Shown: positions 26,052 to 34,008 of the stretch, one piece after another
How the letters are laid out: each line of letters begins with the position of its first letter
Position numbering within the stretch: the first letter of the stretch is position 1
DNA from: an uncultured Blautia sp.
GTDB lineage: Bacteria > Bacillota > Clostridia > Lachnospirales > Lachnospiraceae
Direction of reading: 5' to 3'
Assembly (NCBI GenBank): GCA_900539525.1
Contig: UQCM01000002.1
Location: forward strand, 1 to 64,000
DNA: 64,000 nucleotides
Translations under genes and position numbers: made by a program
The notes under the pieces: model-generated
The model's input: the letters and a program-made list of their open reading frames with translations, nothing else
The model's database searches: none
Told to the model about the DNA's origin: nothing

Positions 26052-27332
26052 TCACTCAAAACAAGCCCTAATAACTTCAATAATCTGCTTCTGCTCCTCA
26101 GCAGTCATCTTATTATCAGACGGCAGGCAAACACCACGAGCAAAGATATCCGCTCCAACATCAATAACTGATCCTTCTATGTAAGCATTCGTCCGGCATC
26201 TGATACTGCCATCACGGCCAATACACTCATGCATTCTGTACATAGGTTGCATGTGCATCGGTTTCCATATCGGCCTTCCTTCAGCATTGATAGAACTGAT
26301 TGCTTCCAGAATCTCAGTCGGACAGCTCTTTCCACTCTCTCCTACATACAGAGTTTCAGTTTCCCCTCTTACCTGCTTACACATCGCATCTTCGTCAATA
26401 ATCAAAGCACTCAACCAGTAATTCGGTTCCGTTCCCTCTGTAATCGGATTCATCTTAACCTGCAGTCCTTTCAAACCCTCTCTGTATCTCTTGTAAACTT
26501 CTCTTTTCTTTCTAATATGCTCTTCAAGATATCTATACTGTCCTCTCACCACTCCGGCAATAACATTGCTCATCCTGTAGTTGTATCCAACCTCTTCGTG
26601 CTGATACCAAGCAGCATTCTCGCGTGCCTGTGTAGACCATTTTCTTGCTTTGTTCGCATCCTCAATATTATTCGTCAGCAAACAACCACCAGCTGAACCT
26701 GTGATAATCTTGTTGCCGTTGTAAGAAATCGCACTGTAGTCACCGAAACTACCACACTGCTTACCATCGATAGTCGCACCCATGGCTTCTGCAGCATCCT
26801 CAATAAGAAGTGCTCCATGCTTTTCGCAGATTCTCTTGATTTCATCCATACGACCCGGAAATCCATACAACTCTGCTGATACCACGAGTTTAACTTCGGG
26901 GTACAACTCAAAAGCCTTTTCCAGTGCCACAGGATCCATGTTCCAAGAATTAGCTTCGGTGTCGATAAACACAGGAATACCACCTTCATAAACCACCGGG
27001 TTCAACGTAGCATCAAAGGTCATGTCAGAGCAGAAAACTTTCTTCCCTTCCAGTACACCATGAGAAATCGCCGGTTTCCCATAAAGCCTTTCACCAGCCA
27101 GCTTGCAACATAAATGCAGAGCAGCGGTACAGCAACTCAAACCAACAGCGTACTTCACCTCTGCCTTCTCAGCAGCTATCTTCTCAACTTCATTTATGTT
27201 CTTACCAACTGTGGACATCCAATTAGTCTCATACGCTTCGGTAATGTACTTTAATTCTTCACCATGCATTGTAGGTGATGACAACCACACCTTGGACTCA
27301 AACGGTTTAAACTCACCTTTTCTTTTGAACAT
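26052..27332 (-). CDS. DegT/DnrJ/EryC1 aminotransferase (PglE-like), intact copy
   Basis: Length 426 aa. Starts VWLSSPTMHGEELKYI, then NWMSTVGKNINEVE, GLSCCTAALHLCCKLAG, VFCSDMTFDATLNPV, ALLIEDAAEAMGATI and the PLP-lysine zone AISYNGNKIITGSAGG. It should aminate the 4-keto sugar made by a CapD-type dehydratase. The broken copy at 28344-28600 is a paralogue with the same opening (LSSPTMHGEEL), so this is probably the incoming replacement. It is the first gene of the AT-rich block and is preceded by a leader of about 370 nt. It has an unusual insertion around residues 330-350 (ALIIDEDAMCKQVRGETETL). Confidence 0.88.
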   Translation of the reverse strand: MFKRKGEFKPFESKVWLSSPTMHGEELKYITEAYETNWMSTVGKNINEVEKIAAEKAEVKYAVGLSCCTAALHLCCKLAGERLYGKPAISHGVLEGKKVFCSDMTFDATLNPVVYEGGIPVFIDTEANSWNMDPVALEKAFELYPEVKLVVSAELYGFPGRMDEIKRICEKHGALLIEDAAEAMGATIDGKQCGSFGDYSAISYNGNKIITGSAGGCLLTNNIEDANKARKWSTQARENAAWYQHEEVGYNYRMSNVIAGVVRGQYRYLEEHIRKKREVYKRYREGLKGLQVKMNPITEGTEPNYWLSALIIDEDAMCKQVRGETETLYVGESGKSCPTEILEAISSINAEGRPIWKPMHMQPMYRMHECIGRDGSIRCRTNAYIEGSVIDVGADIFARGVCLPSDNKMTAEEQKQIIEVIRACFE

Positions 27333-27659
27333 ATTACTTTCCTGCTCCTCGTATTTTTGTGTTTATCTTTTCTCTCCCACACATATAATGTGACTTTTTC
27401 CGAGTTTCCCCGGACAGCTCCTCGTGGACTCTATCCACTTTTTTGGAGCTTTAACCATCTGGTCATCTACTGACCACATCATTAAAACTTCAAAACCGCT
27501 CCACTTCACACCTTATGTTCCTTATCTACTATATCTTGTGTTCGCATCGTTGTCTTCTACTATATTCTGTGTCACTTGTTCACTAAGTCCCCTATCAACT
27601 TTCGTCTCCCTGTGCTCATCCTCCACACCAAAAATCCAGAAAAATGAGAGCGAGTACGG

Positions 27660-27687
27660 TCGACTCCTAATTAGGAACTGAAGTCGA
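27660..27687. other. Composite palindrome in the leader of the 22-kb block
   Basis: TCGACT (27660-27665) pairs with AGTCGA (27682-27687), and between them CCTAATTAGG (27666-27675) is itself a perfect 10-bp palindrome. It lies about 25 bp downstream of the promoter candidate at 27713-27741 in transcription order, so it would form near the 5' end of the leader RNA. It could be an operator or an RNA stem; nothing more can be said. Confidence 0.45.
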
Positions 27688-27712
27688 TAATAAGGGTGAT
27701 TTTTATAGCTAT

Positions 27713-27741
27713 TTTATATAAGTTTTATGGTTATGTACCAA
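27713..27741 (-). promoter_or_regulatory. Candidate promoter for the serotype-specific block
   Basis: On the minus strand the sequence gives TTGGTA, a 17-bp spacer and TATAAA. The surroundings are very AT-rich. Transcription would start near 27706 and leave an untranslated leader of about 370 nt before the aminotransferase ATG at 27332. No coding is evident in that leader. Confidence 0.5.
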
Positions 27742-27807
27742 AATTTATTGTACACTATGCATTATAAAATTCACCGTTTTTCCCACCATTCGATTGATGA
27801 TTAGGGA

Positions 27808-28146
27808 CTAATGAATATTCCCTATCGTTTTACATTCATTCCACGCATCTGTAGGGATCGTAGACATTCCCTCTGTTACCATTGCATAACCGGTGATTGT
27901 AATATTGTTATCATCAATAGCTACATATTCTGCATTTGTGATTGATTACATTGTCATCTGAATTGTTGTCTCAATCAAGATACCACAAGTGGCTCCTTTC
28001 ATAACAACTCTCTCTTTTAATATAGAATCCGCTATTGTCATCCAAAGTTTTCTTGATAATTGATCATCATTTTCTTCTCTCAACTTTTTCGATACAAACT
28101 GCCTGAAGATTCTTACATGAACGACAATTAGCCTACCGCCAGACAT
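27808..28146 (-). pseudogene. Degenerate unknown ORF between old and new aminotransferase genes
   Basis: One reading frame runs from an ATG at 28144-28146 (SGGRLIVVHVRIFRQF, DDQLSRKLWMTIADSIL, GATCGILIETTIQMTM) to a TAA at 27946-27948. It then continues in the same frame (NAEYVAIDDNNITITGYAM, EGMSTIPTDAWNECKTI) to TAG 27808-27810. The codons on both sides of the internal stop look coding, so this appears to be one gene inactivated by a nonsense change. I do not recognise the family; a mobile-element accessory protein is possible given the location. The upstream stretch 28160-28340 also contains a short open frame (GFSALSQSRYLKFSTETG) and a CCTTG/CAAGG hairpin. Confidence 0.35.
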
Positions 28147-28343
28147 GGCGTGTGAGCTAAGTCACTTCCTCCTTACTAGATTTTCTACTCTGGATTGTGG
28201 GGCAATTCATGAGTATCCAAGAAGTCATCTTCACCTCTCGGATTCTCTGATCTACTCCAGTTTCCGTAGAAAATTTCAAATAACGGGACTGACTTAGAGC
28301 CGAAAACCCTTGTAAATTCAAGGCTTTTTCTTGGTTGTCCCTA

Positions 28344-28600
28344 TTATACAGCTATCACTCTGTCTCCTGGCTTTACCCCTGCCAGCCTGACAGCCATATG
28401 AATCGCTGCTGTACCTGCAGAAAGCGCAACCGCATGGTTGCACCCTGTCTTTTCACAGGTCAGACGTTCGACCTCATTGATATTCGCTCCTATCGTGGAC
28501 ATCCAGTTTGTCTCATATGCTTCCTTTATATACTGCAGTTCTTCTCCGTGCATCGTCGGGGAAGAGAGCCATATTTTTTTTCGAATGCTTTCAATTCCAT
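28344..28600 (-). pseudogene. Truncated and frameshifted DegT aminotransferase (old copy)
   Basis: ATG at 28598-28600 gives MELKAFEKK, then the frame breaks in a run of eight A residues. Adding one A restores IWLSSPTMHGEELQYI, which is what the intact paralogue at 26052-27332 has (VWLSSPTMHGEELKYI). The restored frame continues with NWMSTIGANINEVERL and LSAGTAAIHMAVRLAG, then ends after GDRVIAV at a stop where homology is lost. About 330 C-terminal residues are missing. It follows the capD-type gene by 21 bp, the usual place for this gene. Confidence 0.85.
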
Positions 28601-28621
28601 TTTATTATCCTCTATTTCTGC

Positions 28622-30655
28622 TCATTCCTGTGCCGCAGCAACCTCTTTCATCAGTTCTTCATACGCGTCACCCTTCCGGGTACTTCCATGCTCCCCTGCC
28701 GGATGATAAGTCGGCACGATGCCTTCTACCATCTCCCGGATGCTGTCCTCCCGGTTCTCATAGCAGGCCTCCGCCAGCACCGCCAGCTCCTCTAAGAACT
28801 TCTCTTCATCAAAAGGAATCGGGCAGCCGATATGAATCAGATGGTTCGGCGTGGTCTTCAACCCTTCCTCCGCCATCAGCTTCTCTTCATACAGCTTCTC
28901 GCCCGGACGAAGTCCTGTATATTCCACCTGAATATCCACATCCGGCTTGTATCCGGAAAGGCGGATCAGGTTTCTCGCCAGGGTATCGATCTTTACCGGT
29001 GATCCCATATCCAGGACAAAGATCTCTCCGCCCTTTGCATAGCACCCTGCCTGAAGCACCAGGCTCACTGCCTCGGGTATGGTCATGAAGTAACGGATAA
29101 TATCAGGATGGGTGACTGTCACAGGCCCCCCCTTTTCGATCTGCTTCTTAAACAGCGGAATGACAGAACCATTGCTTCCCAGTACATTTCCAAAGCGCAC
29201 TGCCACGAACTCGGTCCGCACTCTCCCACTGTTCTTCCCTATCTCAAACGGTATAAGAAAATGAGTATGCATAGGCGCCAGCAGCTCTTCCCTTCCGCTT
29301 CTGCTGACTGCATCCATGCACTGGATCACCATTTCGCACAGACGCTTGCTGGCGCCCATGATGTTCGTAGGATTTACCGCCTTGTCTGTACTGATGAGTA
29401 CGAATCGCTCACATCCGCTCTTCAGGGCTGCATAGGCGGTCTTGTAGGTACCCAGTACATTGTTCTTAATCGATTCACACGGGCTGTCCTCCATCAGCGG
29501 CACATGCTTATGCGCTGCTGCATGATAACAGATATCCGGATGATATTTCTGAAACACCGAATGGATCCTGCGGCTGTCACGCACAGACCCGATCAGGACC
29601 ACCAGATCCAGCCAGGGATAGTCCCTCCTTAGCTCCTGCTGGATATCGTAGGCGTTGTTCTCATACACATCGAAAATGATGAGCTGCTTCGGATGGTGTC
29701 CGGCGATCTGCCTGCAGAGCTCGCTGCCGATGGAGCCTCCCCCTCCCGTGACCAGGATAACCTTTCCCTGCAGGTTCCGGAAGATCTCCTTCATGTTGAC
29801 CTGAATCTGGTCACGTCCCAGCAGATCTTCGATGGCCACCTCTTTCATGACACTGACACTGACTTCCCCGCTGGCCAGCTGGTAGATCCCCGGCATATTC
29901 TTCAGTTCACACTCTGTCTCCTTACAGATGTTCAGGATGTCTCTTTTCTGCTCTGCAGAAGCACTTGGTATTGCCACATAGATCTTATCGACCTTGTACT
30001 TTTCCACATTGAGCAGGATGGAATCACGGCCTCCGGCTACCGGCACACCGTCAATAAAGCGGTTCCACTTGTTCGGATTGTCATCGATGATACAGACGAC
30101 CTCTTCATTCAGCTCTCCTGATTTCTGTATATCCCGCAGTAGTACACGCCCGGCGGCTCCGGCGCCGATCAGCATCACACGTCCCCTGGTACTTCCGTCT
30201 GACACATTCGCCCTTTTCCTCTCCAGAAGGACGAACCGGTAGGAAAAACGGATCCCCAGCACGAAAAGAAACTGCAGAAGCACTCCAAACAGATAGTACG
30301 ACATAGGCATCCGCCGAAACAGCAGTGAGATCGCCACCGCATGGAAGAATCCGGTAATGACAGTAGCTGCTGTCACACGTGACAGCTCCGTATAGCTGGC
30401 AAACCGCCAGATACTCTGATACAGGCGGAGCATCCAGAATACAGCCACACAGACAATCACATAAATCGGGGCAAACAGAAGATGTGCCTGCAGGTACTCA
30501 TCCGGTATTGCCTGAAAGCGGCAGTCAAAACGGACCCATAAGGAAAGCAAATAAGCCGCCTCGACAGCGATCATATCGTACACCATCAGGTATACACTGA
30601 TCTTCTGCCAGTGCATCATCGTAAATCTGCTGTTTTCCATCCTTTTATCCATCAT
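28622..30655 (-). CDS. capD: Membrane-bound CapD/PglF-type nucleotide-sugar 4,6-dehydratase
   Basis: The start is placed at MMDKRMENSRF (ATG complement 30653-30655) with AGGAGA 6 nt upstream; the open frame extends further but runs through a terminator. About 677 aa. Four membrane helices occupy residues 15-150 (VYLMVYDMIAVEAAYLLSLW, HLLFAPIYVIVCVAVFWML). A first Rossmann domain (VMLIGAGAAGRVLLRDI) is followed by the catalytic SDR domain: VTGGGGSIGSELCRQI, AAAHKHVPLMEDSP, STDKAVNPTNIMGASKR. It converts UDP-GlcNAc to the 4-keto-6-deoxy sugar for the PglE-like aminotransferase. It belongs to the conserved flank and ends beside the broken aminotransferase. Confidence 0.92.
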   Translation of the reverse strand: MMDKRMENSRFTMMHWQKISVYLMVYDMIAVEAAYLLSLWVRFDCRFQAIPDEYLQAHLLFAPIYVIVCVAVFWMLRLYQSIWRFASYTELSRVTAATVITGFFHAVAISLLFRRMPMSYYLFGVLLQFLFVLGIRFSYRFVLLERKRANVSDGSTRGRVMLIGAGAAGRVLLRDIQKSGELNEEVVCIIDDNPNKWNRFIDGVPVAGGRDSILLNVEKYKVDKIYVAIPSASAEQKRDILNICKETECELKNMPGIYQLASGEVSVSVMKEVAIEDLLGRDQIQVNMKEIFRNLQGKVILVTGGGGSIGSELCRQIAGHHPKQLIIFDVYENNAYDIQQELRRDYPWLDLVVLIGSVRDSRRIHSVFQKYHPDICYHAAAHKHVPLMEDSPCESIKNNVLGTYKTAYAALKSGCERFVLISTDKAVNPTNIMGASKRLCEMVIQCMDAVSRSGREELLAPMHTHFLIPFEIGKNSGRVRTEFVAVRFGNVLGSNGSVIPLFKKQIEKGGPVTVTHPDIIRYFMTIPEAVSLVLQAGCYAKGGEIFVLDMGSPVKIDTLARNLIRLSGYKPDVDIQVEYTGLRPGEKLYEEKLMAEEGLKTTPNHLIHIGCPIPFDEEKFLEELAVLAEACYENREDSIREMVEGIVPTYHPAGEHGSTRKGDAYEELMKEVAAAQE

Positions 30656-30728
30656 GTACTTCTCCTGTTTATTTCTCTGTTTCCATCCCTTTTTATAAAC
30701 ATTTTTACCACGGGGAAAAGTGTTTATA

Positions 30729-30754
30729 AAAAGGGAGAAATCATTCTCCCTTTT
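30729..30754 (-). terminator. Intrinsic terminator after the LRR gene
   Basis: On the minus strand AAAAGGGAGAA, loop TGAT, TTCTCCCTTTT is a perfect 11-bp stem that runs directly into a T-rich stretch. It lies about 30 bp after the LRR stop and about 75 bp before the capD start, so it should separate the regulatory/export genes from the biosynthetic genes, fully or partly. Confidence 0.85.
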
Positions 30755-30783
30755 GCAATTACCCATTGAAATGCGCACAGTCC

Positions 30784-31335
30784 TTATTTAGAAATCTTGC
30801 CCTTGAATCCGGCTTTTCTAAGGTTGGTCTGGAGCTTCTTATATTCTTTCGCGGTCATCTTAGCCTTAACCTTGATGCTCATCTTCTTTGTGTTCAGACC
30901 CTTGAAGGAATTCTTAGCTACCTTGGCAGCCTTCTTGTTCTTCAGAACGATTGTCTTTAAAGACTTACAGCCTGTAAAAGCTTTCGCCTTGATCGTCTTA
31001 ACAGTGTTCGGAAGGATAAGCGTCTTAACCTTTGACCATGTCTTGAACGCATTTGGTGCAACTGCCGTAACTGTGTACTTGACACCGCCTACAGAAATCT
31101 TTGCAGGTACAGTCTTTTTCGCTTTTTTGACTGTCTTTGACGCAACGATCGCAAGCTCACCTGATGTTTCAGTATTAACCTTGTAGAACTTATCATCAGA
31201 GCCTACATTCACCTGTTTCTCCGGCTCCTTCGGTACTACCGGGCTTGGTGTTGCAGCCATAGAAGTAAGCGCTGTTCCGAGAGATAAAGCTGCTGCTAAT
31301 GCACATGCGATAACTCTCTTCATTGTCTTTCTCAT
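30784..31335 (-). CDS. Small secreted BspA-type leucine-rich-repeat protein
   Basis: Length 183 aa with a clear signal peptide (MRKTMKRVIACALAAALSLG, cleavage near SMAA). After a low-complexity PTPSPVVPKEPEK-like linker there are two to three LRR_5 units: VAPNAFKTWSKVKTLILP, NTVKTIKAKAFTGCKSLKTI, AKNSFKGLNTKKMSIKV. Lysine content is very high. Such proteins are usually far longer and cell-wall attached; no LPXTG, choline-binding or SLH region is present. It sits between the cpsD kinase gene and capD and is followed by a strong terminator. AGGAGG lies 9-10 nt before the start. A structural role at the cell surface is a guess. Confidence 0.8.
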   Translation of the reverse strand: MRKTMKRVIACALAAALSLGTALTSMAATPSPVVPKEPEKQVNVGSDDKFYKVNTETSGELAIVASKTVKKAKKTVPAKISVGGVKYTVTAVAPNAFKTWSKVKTLILPNTVKTIKAKAFTGCKSLKTIVLKNKKAAKVAKNSFKGLNTKKMSIKVKAKMTAKEYKKLQTNLRKAGFKGKISK

Positions 31336-31462
31336 TTTCTTTCTCCTCCTTTCGTAAGAATATAATATATACGCAGGCTGTCAGTCTGCGCAGTAAATCA
31401 GAGACAGTTTCCTGTACTCTGAGATACTCAGAATAAATGAGGTCACCGGAAATACGGACAGG

Positions 31463-32140
31463 TCACCCTTCCTTCTTTCCATAGTAATAATCCTTCTTCC
31501 CCTCTCCTGCGCGGTTCAGCACGATACCGAGCAGCGGACATCCGGCTCTTTCGAGCAGCTGTATGGAATTTCTCACCAGGCTTCTGGATGTGAAGCCGCT
31601 TCGCACGACCAGGATGGCGCCGTCACACATGGAGCCGATCTTCTCTCCGTCTGATACCAGATCCAGCGGCGGTGTGTCAAGGAACACATAGCGGTATTCC
31701 TTCGCCATCTCCTCCAGCATGTCCTGGAAATACTTTCCTTCCAGGAGCATCGTCGGATTCACCACATTCTCCGTGTTCGGGAGAATATCCCCCTGCTCGA
31801 GCTCTGTGTGGAACACCGCCTTCTCAAGCGGTGCCGCATCTGCCAGTACATGTGATGTGCCCCGGATCTCTCCTCCGTCCGCCGGCTCCATCTGATATTT
31901 CTGCGCCATGACAGACTTCCTCAGGTCGACATCCACCAGGATACTGTGTGTTCCCGATTCGGCCATCTGGCGCCACAGATGCATCGCCACGAAGCTCTTT
32001 CCTTCATTTTCACTGGAGCTGATGATCATGATCTTTCTGATATCATTTCCCAGAAAATTCAGATTAACCCTCAGCCTGTTGATCGCTTCCTCTGTCGCAT
32101 AAGAAAGCGCGGGTACATCCTTTATCAGCAATTTTCTCAT
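31463..32140 (-). CDS. cpsD: Bacterial tyrosine kinase (CpsD/CapB/YwqD type)
   Basis: The start MRKLLIKDVPAL (ATG complement 32138-32140) lies directly behind the wzz stop with AAAGGA upstream; about 225 aa. BY-kinase motifs are Walker A IMIISSSENEGKSFVAM, Walker A' ILVDVDLRKS and Walker B YVFLDTPPLD. The C-terminal tail is short and has one tyrosine cluster (KKDYYYGKKEG), the autophosphorylation site. It works with the adjacent Wzz-like activator and is dephosphorylated by CpsB, tuning polymer length and amount. Confidence 0.92.
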   Translation of the reverse strand: MRKLLIKDVPALSYATEEAINRLRVNLNFLGNDIRKIMIISSSENEGKSFVAMHLWRQMAESGTHSILVDVDLRKSVMAQKYQMEPADGGEIRGTSHVLADAAPLEKAVFHTELEQGDILPNTENVVNPTMLLEGKYFQDMLEEMAKEYRYVFLDTPPLDLVSDGEKIGSMCDGAILVVRSGFTSRSLVRNSIQLLERAGCPLLGIVLNRAGEGKKDYYYGKKEG

Positions 32141-32141
32141 A

Positions 32142-32876
32142 TCATCGTTCCTTTCTGCGGCGTACTTTCCTGCTCTGGTCACTGTTCTCCGGTATCACGG
32201 TAAGCGGAACCACGCCGATCAGTTTTTCTACATCCTCTGAAGTCTTTACGGTATCATCCTTAAGGAACAGTACCGTCAGAATACCCATCAGGACAATCGC
32301 CGCCAGGATCCCTCCCAGCATCGCATTCTTTGCCAGATTCGGTGAACTCGGCATCGCAGGCTCTATCGCGTCCTCTGAGATATTCGGCGGTGTGATGCCC
32401 ATCAGCTTCGGCAGATAGGTGATCGCCTTGTCCGTCAGGGCGTTTGCGATATCCATCGCCTCCTTCGGCTTCGTGCTCACCACCGTGATCGCCAGGATTC
32501 GCGTATCACCTACACCTTCGATGGAAACCATACTCTTAAGCTGTCCATATGTATACTCCAGTCCCAGTTCCTCGATGATCTCTGTAAAGATCGGGCGGGC
32601 CATCAGCAGCTCCTTGTAATCGGTCGATAATGTCGTACCCAGACGCAGATCATCCAGATTGACTACACTTTTTCCTGAGGCGGACACTACATACAGCTTC
32701 GCAGTGGCCGTATACTTCGGAGTGATCAGAAAACGGGTAAAGAGTCCTGCCCCGACCATGCCGATCACAAAAACTGCTATAATAAGAACCAGCTTCTTCT
32801 TAAAATAAAGCAGCAGCTCCCCCAGGTCAATTTCCTCCTGATCATCCGTCTGTATATTCTCCCTGTTCTGAACCAT
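32142..32876 (-). CDS. cpsC: Chain-length determinant/BY-kinase modulator (Wzz/CpsC/CapA type)
   Basis: Length 244 aa. Two membrane helices flank an extracellular domain: LVLIIAVFVIGMVGAGLFTR near residue 35 and MLGGILAAIVLMGILTVLFL near residue 190. The domain begins PKYTATAKLYV, as in Wzz proteins, and the second helix is preceded by the proline-rich PAMPSSPNLAKN. The C-terminal tail (about 35 residues, ending KVRRRKER) should contact CpsD. Its stop is one base before the cpsD ATG. Confidence 0.9.
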   Translation of the reverse strand: MVQNRENIQTDDQEEIDLGELLLYFKKKLVLIIAVFVIGMVGAGLFTRFLITPKYTATAKLYVVSASGKSVVNLDDLRLGTTLSTDYKELLMARPIFTEIIEELGLEYTYGQLKSMVSIEGVGDTRILAITVVSTKPKEAMDIANALTDKAITYLPKLMGITPPNISEDAIEPAMPSSPNLAKNAMLGGILAAIVLMGILTVLFLKDDTVKTSEDVEKLIGVVPLTVIPENSDQSRKVRRRKER

Positions 32877-32973
32877 CGGTTTTTTTCCTCTCTGTATTTA
32901 TTCTCTTTATGTAACGATCAGCATCGGCAGATCGCAGACCCGTCTGCCTTCCGTGCCTTCTCTGCCTGATCAG

Positions 32974-34008
32974 TTACTGTTTTTCTATCATATTATACAT
33001 TTTTTCCAATGTTTTTACAATGGCTTTTTTATCTAAATAGAATTCGGCATGTTCGATGCCGTCTCCCAGCTTCTGTCCTGTCCTGCTCTCTCCTTCAAGC
33101 TGAAGGATTCCGCCGCCCTCGGCCCCTGCCATCTCGGCCAGAAGATCCGTGATCCGTCCGCCGCTCACATTCGTGACAGACTTCTGTGACAGCTCCTCAT
33201 AAATGCGAAGGGCAAATCCGGGATCCTCTTCTGTCTTCTCTCTGATCTTTTGAAGCAGCGCTTCCATATACTGCCGCTGTCTCGCCATACGGGAAACATT
33301 CTCTTCGTCATCTACCCCGTACCGGCTGCGGACAAATGTGTATGCCTGTTCGTCGGTGAGTGTGATCGTCTCTCCCATCTTCATGGACGGATCAATGTCA
33401 GAGAAATCACTTTCTATCGTAACGGTAACACCGCCTGCCGCATGATTCAGAGCCGGCAGCTCCTCCATGCTCATCGAGTAATAGCCATCGATCGCGATAC
33501 CGCCCAGCATATCCGACACTGCTTTCACTGTGTTCTCACAGCTTTCCTGCTGCGTACCTCCGAACCAGTGTGCCGTACAGAGCTGCATATCAGCACTCGC
33601 CTCTCCCTTTCCGTCCTTCCCGATCATGGAAATCTCTGTGATCGTATCCCTGTTCAGCTGCAGTAAGGTATAGGTCCGTTCTGTGCGGTTCACTGCCGCA
33701 AGAAGAAGAAAGTCCGCCATATCACCGGTATACTCCTCCCCTTCTGCCTCCTCATTTCCACTGGCATCTGTTCCGATAAACAGATACGTTTCGTAATCAC
33801 TGGAATACCGGTATTTCTTTCCATCCAGGGAAAGTTCCTTCCACAGGAGTCTCTGCATCTCCTTCGAAGCACCGGTTTCTGCATGCTCTCCTGCCATAGC
33901 AGCCCCCCATGCAAGCTCTCCCTTCCGGAGCACAAAGTACAGCAGGCACAAAAAACATACAAGTGCGATCCCTGTTCCGATCGCTTTCATCTGATTCAGC
34001 TTTTTCAT
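32974..34008 (-). CDS. LytR-CpsA-Psr (LCP) family protein
   Basis: Length 344 aa. One N-terminal membrane helix (GIALVCFLCLLYFVLRK) is followed by an extracellular LCP domain: DFLLLAAVNRTERTYTLLQL, NRDTITEI, YYSMSMEELPALNHAAGGV, YTFVRSRYGVDDEENVSRMA, RQRQYMEALLQKI. Conserved Arg and Asp residues for pyrophosphate binding (NRDT, RSRYGVDDEENVSR) are visible. LCP enzymes ligate glycans from lipid carriers to peptidoglycan, so it probably anchors this polymer to the cell wall. Its ATG directly abuts the cpsB stop. Confidence 0.9.
   Translation of the reverse strand: MKKLNQMKAIGTGIALVCFLCLLYFVLRKGELAWGAAMAGEHAETGASKEMQRLLWKELSLDGKKYRYSSDYETYLFIGTDASGNEEAEGEEYTGDMADFLLLAAVNRTERTYTLLQLNRDTITEISMIGKDGKGEASADMQLCTAHWFGGTQQESCENTVKAVSDMLGGIAIDGYYSMSMEELPALNHAAGGVTVTIESDFSDIDPSMKMGETITLTDEQAYTFVRSRYGVDDEENVSRMARQRQYMEALLQKIREKTEEDPGFALRIYEELSQKSVTNVSGGRITDLLAEMAGAEGGGILQLEGESRTGQKLGDGIEHAEFYLDKKAIVKTLEKMYNMIEKQ

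Noticed and set aside
27424..27681. Plus-strand open frame in the leader of the exchanged block.
   Set aside because: No ribosome site and no recognisable protein; it runs opposite to the operon in a low-complexity leader.
30656..30778. Upstream extension of the CapD-type protein.
   Set aside because: It would be translated across an intrinsic terminator; AGGAGA precedes the ATG at 30655.
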